A stretch of DNA of 64,000 nucleotides from Alteraurantiacibacter aquimixticola (GTDB lineage Bacteria > Pseudomonadota > Alphaproteobacteria > Sphingomonadales > Sphingomonadaceae), in NCBI RefSeq assembly GCF_004965515.1, contig NZ_SSHH01000003.1, positions 214,232 to 278,231 of the forward strand. The letters are read 5' to 3'. The notes beneath the pieces were generated by a model. That model was not told where the DNA came from. It was given only the letters and a program-made list of their open reading frames with translations, and made no database searches. Position 1 is the first letter of the stretch, and the number at the start of each line of letters is the position of its first letter. Below, piece after piece: positions 57,179-64,000 of the stretch. The position numbers and the translations under genes are program-made.

Positions 57179-59002
57179 TCAGGCGCTGCGCACCTGCGAG
57201 ACGAACTCGTCCGCCTTGGTCTTGAGCGCGGCGGCCTGGCGTTCCAGGTCGGTCGAGCTGGTGAGCACCTGGCCGGCGGCACTGCCGGTCGACATGGAAT
57301 GCTCGCGCACCTTGACGATGGTCGATGCCACCTGCTCGGCGCTGGACGCGGCCATGTCGATGCTGCGCGCCAGGTCCTGGCCGGCGATCGACTGCTGATC
57401 GACCGCGGCGGCGATCGAGACGGCAGTGGTTTCCAGCTGCTTGATCTGCTTGGAGATCTGCCGCAGCGCATCGACGCTGGCGCCGGTCGTGTCCTGGATC
57501 ATGCGGATCTGCGCGGCCACCTCTTCGGTCGCCTTGCTGGTCTGCGTTGCCAGGTCCTTCACTTCCGAAGCCACCACGGCAAAGCCGCGACCCGCTTCGC
57601 CGCCGCGCGCCGCCTCGATCGAGGCATTGAGCGCGAGCAGGTTGGTGCGGTTGGCGATGCTGGAGATCAGCTCCACGATCTGGCCGATCTGGCTGGTCGA
57701 TTCCATCAGCGCGGTGATCGTGCCGTCGGCTTCCTTGGCCGCGCCGTTCACTTCGCGGGCCAGCTCGGCGCTGGTCGAAGCCTGGCGGCTGATTTCGCCG
57801 ATCGACATGGCGAACTCGTCGCTGGCGGCGGCGGCCGCGGTCACGCCCGCGGTCGCTTCGCCCAGCGCGTTCGACACGTCCTTGGTCTGGCGCGAGGTTT
57901 CCTCGGCCGAACCTGCCATTTCGGTGGAGGTCGCCTGCAACTGGCTCGACGCGGCGGCAACGCTGGAGACGATCTCGCCGATCGTCTGCTCGAACTTGTC
58001 GGCAAGCCGGTGCAGCTTCTCCGACTGTTCGCGATGCGCTTCCTCGCGTTCCTTCTCCATTTCGATCTGGCGGGCGAGTTCTTCCTCGGCATGGCGCTTG
58101 GCCTGCTCGCGTGCTTCCTCGGACTTGAAGGTCGCGGTGCGGATGAAGCCGAGGCAACGGGCCATGTCGCCGATCTCGTCGGCGCGTTCCATTTCCGGAA
58201 GCTCCAGCCCGCGATCGCCGCCGGCCAGCCTGGTCATCGCGCCGGTCACGCGCTCCAGCGGAGCGGAGATGTCACGGTGAACCATGCGGTTGGCAAGGAT
58301 CGTTACGGCAATGGTACCGGCGACGAGAATGAAGACCAGCCCGACCATCCAGAACATGGCGGCAGAACCACGCTCTTCCAGTGCCAGCATCTCTTCACCG
58401 ATCAGGCCGGTAATGCGTTTGGTCTGGTCGACCACGGCCGTGCTGCGAATAGAGAGTTCGTCATTGGCGGAAAGCGCATCCGCGCTATCCGGATCGACAT
58501 TGCCCATGCCGACAAGCACCTCATATTGCGACTTGAGGTCGCGGATGGCGCTGGAAAGCGTCGCTGCTTCCGACCCAGGCACGAGCTCGACGATAGCAAG
58601 GTCCGCCTGCAGCTCGTCCGCCAAGGACGACGCATAGTCGAGCGATGCGCCGGCTTCTTCGAGGCTGAACGTATCGTCGGCTGTGAAATAGTTCTGGTAG
58701 TATTGCTGGGCGTTGTAGATTTCCTGGTCGATGGCCGCGATTTCGCGACCGGTCTCGGACAGCTGGCTGGTCGTGCGCTGCGCATTGGCGACAATCGCCA
58801 CCAGCGCGAAAGCGGCCAGCGCGAGAATAACGGAGAGCAGGGCCGAGGCGCCAAACAGCAGCCGCAGCTTCTGCACGATAGTGCCATGCCTGATTTGCGC
58901 CCACCAGCCCGTGGCAGCGGTAGCATTTTGCGCCTGGAGCTTGGCCAGCCGCTCTTCGATGGATTCGGTTTCCGGCGCCTCAGGCGCGTTCGACATGTCC
59001 AT
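57179..59002 (-). CDS. methyl-accepting chemotaxis protein
   Basis: 607 residues from ATG 59002 (GAGGTTGGAA upstream). First membrane span [20 protein letters not shown], a periplasmic helical ligand domain (about 85-230), second span [24 protein letters not shown] ([19 protein letters not shown]), a long coiled coil and the signalling tip [19 protein letters not shown] with EVKDLATQT. No C-terminal NWETF tether seen. Last gene of the signalling run; its start overlaps the end of the GGDEF-EAL gene by 23 bp. Ligand unknown. Confidence 0.93.
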   Translation of the reverse strand: MDMSNAPEAPETESIEERLAKLQAQNATAATGWWAQIRHGTIVQKLRLLFGASALLSVILALAAFALVAIVANAQRTTSQLSETGREIAAIDQEIYNAQQYYQNYFTADDTFSLEEAGASLDYASSLADELQADLAIVELVPGSEAATLSSAIRDLKSQYEVLVGMGNVDPDSADALSANDELSIRSTAVVDQTKRITGLIGEEMLALEERGSAAMFWMVGLVFILVAGTIAVTILANRMVHRDISAPLERVTGAMTRLAGGDRGLELPEMERADEIGDMARCLGFIRTATFKSEEAREQAKRHAEEELARQIEMEKEREEAHREQSEKLHRLADKFEQTIGEIVSSVAAASSQLQATSTEMAGSAEETSRQTKDVSNALGEATAGVTAAAAASDEFAMSIGEISRQASTSAELAREVNGAAKEADGTITALMESTSQIGQIVELISSIANRTNLLALNASIEAARGGEAGRGFAVVASEVKDLATQTSKATEEVAAQIRMIQDTTGASVDALRQISKQIKQLETTAVSIAAAVDQQSIAGQDLARSIDMAASSAEQVASTIVKVREHSMSTGSAAGQVLTSSTDLERQAAALKTKADEFVSQVRSA

Positions 59003-60494
59003 TTCCAACCTCGCTTTCATCCCTCTCATTCACGCCTGACCCGGCGAGAAGCTGTTTGATTTCATTGGCCGGGATGGCCTTGTAATAGAGCCATCCCTGG
59101 ATCTGGTCGCAGCCGGCCGCACGGGCCAGGTCCGCCTGGTCGGCGGTTTCCACCCCTTCGGCCGTCACATCCATGTTCAGTGCGCGCGCCACCGCGATGG
59201 TGGACACCATCATCGTGCGGCTGCCTTCGTCATTGGCCGCTTCGACCATCAGCGACCGGTCCAGCTTGAGCTTCTCGAAGGAGAATTTGCGCAGGAAGCC
59301 GATCGAGGCGTAGCCGGTGCCGAAGTCGTCCAGTGCCACGCCCACACCGAAGCGGCGGATAAGGTCGAGGCTGCGGCCGGCAACGGTCGGATCGCCGACC
59401 AGGTATGTTTCGGTCACTTCCAGCTCCAGCCGTTCGGGCGGGAAGCCGGTGCGCTCAAGGATATGGCCGAGGCGCACGGCGAAACCCGGATCGCGCAGCT
59501 GTGCGGGCGAGACATTCACCGACAAGGTAATGTCCGTCCAGTCCAGCGCTTGGGTGCATGCCTGTTCCAGCACCCAGTCGCCCAGATGCTCGATCAGGCC
59601 GCACTCCTCGGCGATCGGGATGAAGACGCTGGGGCTGATCTGCGTGCCGTCGGGCTGCGGCCAGCGCACCAGCGCTTCCACTGCCACGATCTTGTTGTCC
59701 TTGGCATCGACCAGCGGCTGGTATTCGACCTGAAGCTCGCCTTCGCGCAGCGCGGTGGCGAGATCGGCCTCCAGCTTGCGCGTCGCTTCGCGGCGGATGT
59801 CGAAATCGAGGTGGAACCAGGTGCAGCGCATGCGCCCGCTGGCCTTTGAAGCATACATGGCGACGTCTGCCTGGCGCAGCATTTCGGTGGAGGAGAGTTC
59901 GGTGCCGGCTTCGAAACGCGCAAGGCCCGCGCTGAGCCCGATGGCGAGCGAGCGGCCCTCGATCCGCTGCGCGCGCGCCAGGCGTTCCATGTAGCGGCGG
60001 CAGATGCCCTCCAGGATCGTTCCTGCCAGCTGGCCGGTGGCGAGCACGGCGAATTCATCGCCGCCGAGGCGATAGCTGCGCCCTTCGTCGCCGCACACTT
60101 CGCGCAGGATATCGGCACAGTTCTTGAGCAGGGCATCGCCGAGCAGGTGGCCATGATGGTCGTTGATGGACTTGAACCCGTCGAGATCGATCAGCGCCAG
60201 CGCCATTTCGGCGTCCGGATCGCGCAGGTCGACGAGGTCGGAATGCAAGGCGCGGCGGTTGGGCAGCCCCGTGAGGCTGTCGGTCATGCTCAGCGATTCC
60301 ATCTTGCGCATGCGGCCCAGCACGTGGTGGAGCACCAAGGTGGCGGCCAGGGCGTAGGCAAGGACGCCGGTGATACCGATCGCCTGCCCGCGAAAGATCG
60401 CAACATAGGCCGATAGCGCACCCAGCGCCGCTGCCAGCACGGCAAACGGAGCAAGCCTCCGATACCTGGCAAGAGTGGCGCTGTCTTCGATCAC
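58980..60494 (-). CDS. GGDEF-EAL domain protein (c-di-GMP turnover)
   Basis: 504 residues. Two N-terminal membrane spans ([20 protein letters not shown] and [19 protein letters not shown]), GGDEF domain with [15 protein letters not shown] and an intact GGDEF, then EAL domain with intact [24 protein letters not shown] and [14 protein letters not shown]. Both active sites look intact, so it could make and break c-di-GMP. The inhibitory RxxD site is not visible before GGDEF (RSYR there). Adjacent to chemotaxis genes, linking motility with the sessile switch (inference). Confidence 0.92.
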   Translation of the reverse strand: MIEDSATLARYRRLAPFAVLAAALGALSAYVAIFRGQAIGITGVLAYALAATLVLHHVLGRMRKMESLSMTDSLTGLPNRRALHSDLVDLRDPDAEMALALIDLDGFKSINDHHGHLLGDALLKNCADILREVCGDEGRSYRLGGDEFAVLATGQLAGTILEGICRRYMERLARAQRIEGRSLAIGLSAGLARFEAGTELSSTEMLRQADVAMYASKASGRMRCTWFHLDFDIRREATRKLEADLATALREGELQVEYQPLVDAKDNKIVAVEALVRWPQPDGTQISPSVFIPIAEECGLIEHLGDWVLEQACTQALDWTDITLSVNVSPAQLRDPGFAVRLGHILERTGFPPERLELEVTETYLVGDPTVAGRSLDLIRRFGVGVALDDFGTGYASIGFLRKFSFEKLKLDRSLMVEAANDEGSRTMMVSTIAVARALNMDVTAEGVETADQADLARAAGCDQIQGWLYYKAIPANEIKQLLAGSGVNERDESEVGNGHVERA

Positions 60495-60616
60495 TGGCGA
60501 TTGGCCCCCGTTATCGTATTACCCGCCTGCAGGAATAGGCTGGACCAATTAAACATCGGTTAAGTCCGTGTTTACTGTGTTCCGCAGGTCGCCCGGTGCG
60601 CGGCGTTCCGGCCGCG

Positions 60617-61486
60617 TCAGGCCGCTTCCGAGGGCGCCGAAGATGCCTGGTTGCGCGTATCGTCACCCTTGCCCGCGGTGCGGAACAGGGAAACCAGGTG
60701 TTCGCTGGGGGTGAACAGCGAATTGTCCGAAACCGCGCCTTCGCCGCCGCCCAGCAGCAGCCAGCCATCGGCGGGGCTCGCCTCGTGCAGGCGCTTGACC
60801 GCCCGCTGGCGCGTTTCCTGGTCGAAATAGAGCATGACGTTGCGGCACAGGATCAGGTCGAACGTGCCAGGGTAGGGTGGCGGATCGAGCATGTTGTGAC
60901 GCTCGAACCGGATCATCTTGCGCAGCTGTTCGCCGGCGACCCAGCCTTCCTCTTTTTCGGTAAAGAAGCCAAGCATTTGGCTCACACCCAAACCGCGCTG
61001 GATCTGGAATTGCGAGTAGAGCCCCTTGCGCGCATGGTTGACCACCGAGCTGGAGACGTCCGTACCCAGGATCTGGATGTTCCAGCCGTCCCAGCGATGC
61101 CGCTGCTCGGTGAACATCATGGCGAGCGAAAGCACTTCCTGCCCGGTCGAACAGCCGCACGACCAGATCGACAGGCTGCGCTGCGCCTGGCGCTGGCGCG
61201 CCAGTTCGGGCAGCACCTTCTGTGCCAGTGTCTCGAACACCAGGCGATCGCGGAAGAAGTAGGTCTCGTTGTTCAACAAGGCCTCCACGACTTCGCGTGC
61301 CAGCGTCGACTGGTCGGGCTGGGTAAGCAGGACGACCAGGTCCTGGTTGGAACTGATCCCGCGATCGCGAAAGATTCCGCCCAATGCAGAGCGGATCCGC
61401 CAGCGGCGGTCCTGTGTCATCTTTTGGCCAGTTTGCGCCTCGAGCAGGCCAGCGATAATGCCGACGGCGACCTCATCCGGATCCAT
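60617..61486 (-). CDS. cheR: chemotaxis protein methyltransferase CheR
   Basis: 289 residues from ATG 61486, whose A is shared with the cheB stop (TAATG). N-terminal helical domain (NNETYFFRDRLVFETLAQKV), SAM-binding domain with IWSCGCSTGQEVLSLAM, ILGTDVSSSVVNHARKGLY and DLILCRNVMLYFDQETR. Methylates receptor glutamates. Coupled with cheB. Confidence 0.94.
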   Translation of the reverse strand: MDPDEVAVGIIAGLLEAQTGQKMTQDRRWRIRSALGGIFRDRGISSNQDLVVLLTQPDQSTLAREVVEALLNNETYFFRDRLVFETLAQKVLPELARQRQAQRSLSIWSCGCSTGQEVLSLAMMFTEQRHRWDGWNIQILGTDVSSSVVNHARKGLYSQFQIQRGLGVSQMLGFFTEKEEGWVAGEQLRKMIRFERHNMLDPPPYPGTFDLILCRNVMLYFDQETRQRAVKRLHEASPADGWLLLGGGEGAVSDNSLFTPSEHLVSLFRTAGKGDDTRNQASSAPSEAA

Positions 61487-62577
61487 TATTGCGCCTTGCC
61501 CTGAACAGCAGCGGCAATGCGATAGCCGATATCGTGCGGGTGCAGGATGGCCGAGGCGAAGCCTTCGCGGGCTGCGGAACCCGGCATGCCCCATACAGCG
61601 GAGGTGGCTTCGTTCTGGACCAGTATGGTCCCGCCGGCCGTGGCGATATCGGCTGCGCCCAGCGTGCCGTCGCGGCCCATGCCGGTGAGGACGATGCCCA
61701 AGGCGCCGGGGCCATAGGCCTTGGCGATGGAGGCAAACATCGGATCGACCGCAGGCATGCAGTTGACCTCGACCTTGCTGCGGTCGAGCTTGATCACGTG
61801 CTTGTCGCCATCCTTGACGATCGTCAGGTGGGCATTGCCGGGCGCGACATAGATGACGTCGGGCTGCAGGACCATGCCGCTTTCCGCAATGACGCCTTCG
61901 CGATTGGCGATCTCCGCCAGTTTCTGCGTGAAGGCGGGAATGAAGGATTCGGGCAGGTGCTGCGTCACGAGGATGGGCACACCCAGCCTTTCGGGCAGGC
62001 AACTGAAGCACTGGCCGATCGCATGGATCCCGCCGGTCGAAGCGCCCACGGCCACAATCCGGGCACGGGTGCGCGATGCCGCGCGCAATATCGGCGCAGG
62101 CGCGGCAGGTGCCGCAGGCTGGCCGGCTTCTGCCGCGGCCTTGCGCAGCGGGCGACGGCCCAGGGCGCGGATGCGCTTCAGCAGGCTTTCGCGATATTCG
62201 TCGGTAAAGCCGCCCGATTGCGGCTTCTGCAGCGTGTCGGCCGCACCCAGGTTGAGTGCGCGCACGGTCTGTTCCGCGCCGTCGGCGGTCAGGCTGGAGA
62301 CGATCATGATGCGCGCTTCGCGGGCACGCTCGATCATCCGCGGCAGCGCTTCGAAACCGGTCATGCCGGGCATTTCGAGGTCGAGCAGGATCACGTCCAC
62401 ACGCTCGTCCATCAGCAGCTGCAATGCGTCTTCGGCATTGGAGAAGGCGCCGACCAGTTCCAGCCCTTCTGCGCCGTTAACCAGATGCGAGAAGACACCG
62501 CGAATCGTCGCCGAATCATCGACGACCATCACGCGGACATTGCGCAGGCGCGTTGCCGTGGCGAAAGGCGCGCTCAT
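61486..62577 (-). CDS. cheB: chemotaxis protein-glutamate methylesterase CheB
   Basis: 363 residues. N-terminal receiver (VMVVDDSATIRGVFSHLVNG, phospho-Asp in ILLDLEMPGMTGFEALP), linker, then methylesterase domain with Ser in VAVGASTGGIHAI, His in VTQHLPESFIPAF and Asp in LTGMGRDGTLGA. Removes methyl groups from receptors when phosphorylated by CheA. 4-bp overlap with cheY. Confidence 0.95.
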   Translation of the reverse strand: MSAPFATATRLRNVRVMVVDDSATIRGVFSHLVNGAEGLELVGAFSNAEDALQLLMDERVDVILLDLEMPGMTGFEALPRMIERAREARIMIVSSLTADGAEQTVRALNLGAADTLQKPQSGGFTDEYRESLLKRIRALGRRPLRKAAAEAGQPAAPAAPAPILRAASRTRARIVAVGASTGGIHAIGQCFSCLPERLGVPILVTQHLPESFIPAFTQKLAEIANREGVIAESGMVLQPDVIYVAPGNAHLTIVKDGDKHVIKLDRSKVEVNCMPAVDPMFASIAKAYGPGALGIVLTGMGRDGTLGAADIATAGGTILVQNEATSAVWGMPGSAAREGFASAILHPHDIGYRIAAAVQGKAQ

Positions 62578-62954
62578 TGCTTGGCCCCCGTGTCCACGCC
62601 GATCAGCTGCAGCTTGATCTGCAGCGTGTCGTGATCGAAGGGCTTCATCACATATTCGTCGGCACCCGCCTCTATTGCGCGGCGGATATGGGAGACGTCG
62701 TTCTCGGTGGTGCAGAAGACCACCTTGGGCTTGCCGCCTTCCGGTTCCTTGCGCAGCGCGGTCAGGAATTCCAGCCCGTCCATGACGGGCATGTTCCAGT
62801 CGAGCAGGATAACGTCAGGCATGGCCTCGCCACACTTGGTCAGCGCTTCGCTGCCGTCAGCCGCTTCCGATACCTCAAGGCCAAGCCCTTCCACGATGTG
62901 GCGGGACACCTTTCGGATAACGCGCGAGTCATCGACGATGAGACAGTTTTTCAT
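62574..62954 (-). CDS. cheY: single-domain response regulator CheY
   Basis: 126 residues. CLIVDDSRVIRKVSRHI (acidic pocket), phospho-Asp in VILLDWNMPVMDGLEFLTAL, VFCTTENDVSHI (Thr) and GADEYVMKPFDHDTL (Lys). In the che operon, so the flagellar-motor regulator or a phosphate sink. Overlaps cheB by 4 bp. Confidence 0.93.
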   Translation of the reverse strand: MKNCLIVDDSRVIRKVSRHIVEGLGLEVSEAADGSEALTKCGEAMPDVILLDWNMPVMDGLEFLTALRKEPEGGKPKVVFCTTENDVSHIRRAIEAGADEYVMKPFDHDTLQIKLQLIGVDTGAKQ

Positions 62955-63011
62955 GTTTTCCCGACTAACCTTTCCCGGCCTCGTCCTAACTACAAAGGTT
63001 TAAAAAGTGCC

Positions 63012-63455
63012 TTAGGCAGCATCGACTTCCTGCACAGGGCCGGCGATCAGGCGGAAGGGATCCACCAGCATGGCGGACCCGGTTGGCAGTTCGACCATGC
63101 CCTCGCTGGCGTTCTTCCAATTGCCTGGCAGCGACACCTGGACCGGGGCAGGGCCGGAGATGATTTCGGACACATCGTGCACGCCATCGACCGCCAGCGC
63201 ATAGGCATGGCCTTCCATCTCGATCACGACGGCATGATTATCGACCGAACATTCGGCTACTTCATTTTCGCCAAGGGAGACGCGGCAATCGATCACCAGC
63301 ATGCCGCGGCTGCGCAGCGCGGTGATGCCCGCCACATGCTCCGGCGCGCGTGGCACCGGGCACACGGTTGCCAGCTGAATCACGGTCGTGATCAGCGTGG
63401 TCCTGACGGCGACTTTTTCGCCGGCCATCGTTACGATCAGCACCATCTCGGCCAT
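63012..63455 (-). CDS. cheW: chemotaxis coupling protein CheW
   Basis: 147 residues. CheW fold: MVLIVTMAGEKVAVRTTLIT, ITALRSRGMLVIDCRVSLGE, HAVVIEMEGHAYALAVDGVH, DVSEIISGPAPVQVSLPG. Links receptors to CheA. Starts one base after the cheA stop. Confidence 0.9.
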   Translation of the reverse strand: MAEMVLIVTMAGEKVAVRTTLITTVIQLATVCPVPRAPEHVAGITALRSRGMLVIDCRVSLGENEVAECSVDNHAVVIEMEGHAYALAVDGVHDVSEIISGPAPVQVSLPGNWKNASEGMVELPTGSAMLVDPFRLIAGPVQEVDAA

Positions 63456-63456
63456 A

Positions 63457-64000
63457 TCAGCTCTCCAGTTCGACCACTGCGGTCAGGCCGTCGGCCATCT
63501 GTTCGGGATGAAGCTGGCGCACGGGCTTCTCGTCCACCAGCACCACGTCGCGCTCGCCGCCGGTCGGCGCCTTGAATTCCACGATGTCGATCATCCGGGC
63601 AAAGGCGTGGGCGATCGAACGGCCCCCAACATGGAAGTGCAGCAGTTCGAGGCGCTTGCGACCGGGCATCTCGTCCAGCAGGCCGCCGACCGGCATGACC
63701 GAACCGTCGATCGCCACGCGATAGCCGTTGTCGACCGGCGTGATCTGGCTGCTCGCGACGCGTTCGATACGGTGGATCGAATCCATCGCCACCAGTCGCA
63801 TTGCGCCATCGAATTGTTCGAACAGCAGGCCCTTGTGCAGCACCTCTGCGCGTTCCTTGCCTGCCTCTTCGCTCACGCGGACGCGCTTCTTCACATCGCC
63901 GATCATGCCGGCGTCCCGCGCGATCCCTGAGACGTCGAGTGCCATGACCGGGCTGCCATCGTCCATCTGGGTGATGCCGACATAGAAGCCGGTCTTCTGC
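63457..64000 (-). CDS. cheA: chemotaxis histidine kinase CheA, C-terminal part only
   Basis: The frame is open from the window end. About 180 C-terminal residues are seen, mainly the CheW-like P5 regulatory domain: GLLFEQFDGAMRLVAMDSIH, VDNGYRVAIDGSVMPVGGLL, LELLHFHVGGRSIAHAFARM and DIVEFKAPTGGERDVVLVDE. The kinase and HPt domains lie outside the window, so the call rests on P5 plus the operon order cheA-W-Y-B-R. Confidence 0.82.
   Translation of the reverse strand, partial: QKTGFYVGITQMDDGSPVMALDVSGIARDAGMIGDVKKRVRVSEEAGKERAEVLHKGLLFEQFDGAMRLVAMDSIHRIERVASSQITPVDNGYRVAIDGSVMPVGGLLDEMPGRKRLELLHFHVGGRSIAHAFARMIDIVEFKAPTGGERDVVLVDEKPVRQLHPEQMADGLTAVVELES

Overview
The window is GC-rich chromosomal DNA from an alphaproteobacterium, most likely order Sphingomonadales and plausibly Erythrobacteraceae. 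This rests on the overall look of the proteins (a LigM/DesA-type demethylase, the secE-nusG-rplKA arrangement, DUF-type exported proteins) and on dispersed palindromic repeats of the CATTGCGAGG and CTTCGACAGG kinds that I associate with sphingomonads. I see no plasmid, phage or transposase genes.

0-7 kb is core information processing: the end of aat (minus), tRNA-Trp, then secE, nusG, rplK and rplA (plus). A Na+/alanine-type symporter and a nest of inverted repeats lie between tRNA-Trp and secE. A PspA-family gene and an unknown exported protein (both minus) lie between nusG and rplK. 7-16 kb is mixed: chromate transporter plus exported superoxide dismutase, a small HTH protein, a GH2 glycosidase, a CinA-type domain protein, a flavin monooxygenase and CorA.

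15.7-22 kb is a one-carbon block. metF-folD (minus) are divergent from a hydrolase and a LigM/DesA-like tetrahydrofolate-dependent aromatic O-demethylase (plus). A MetE-like methyltransferase and an IclR regulator follow (minus). Demethylation loads methyl groups onto H4folate; MetF, FolD and the MetE-like protein can dispose of them.

22-57 kb is a dense accessory catabolic region. It holds a GMC oxidoreductase, a DUF3237 protein, a carotenoid/lignostilbene-type dioxygenase, a p-cresol-methylhydroxylase-type flavocytochrome, a tannase/feruloyl-esterase-type protein, two PQQ quinohaemoproteins, two aldehyde dehydrogenases, a zinc alcohol dehydrogenase, SDR proteins, an AAHS-type transporter, a TonB receptor and a MarR regulator. 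It also has four paralogues of an internally duplicated exported family and five separate NTF2/SnoaL-like proteins. A TAAC-N4-GTTA palindrome recurs at four promoter regions in it and probably defines a regulon. With the O-demethylase, the enzyme set points to breakdown of lignin-derived aromatic dimers or phenylpropanoids; the substrate is inferred. An extra IF-1-like gene with a Gly/Arg-rich tail lies inside the region.

57-64 kb (all minus) is chemotaxis and signalling: cheA (cut by the window end), cheW, cheY, cheB, cheR, a GGDEF-EAL protein and a methyl-accepting protein.
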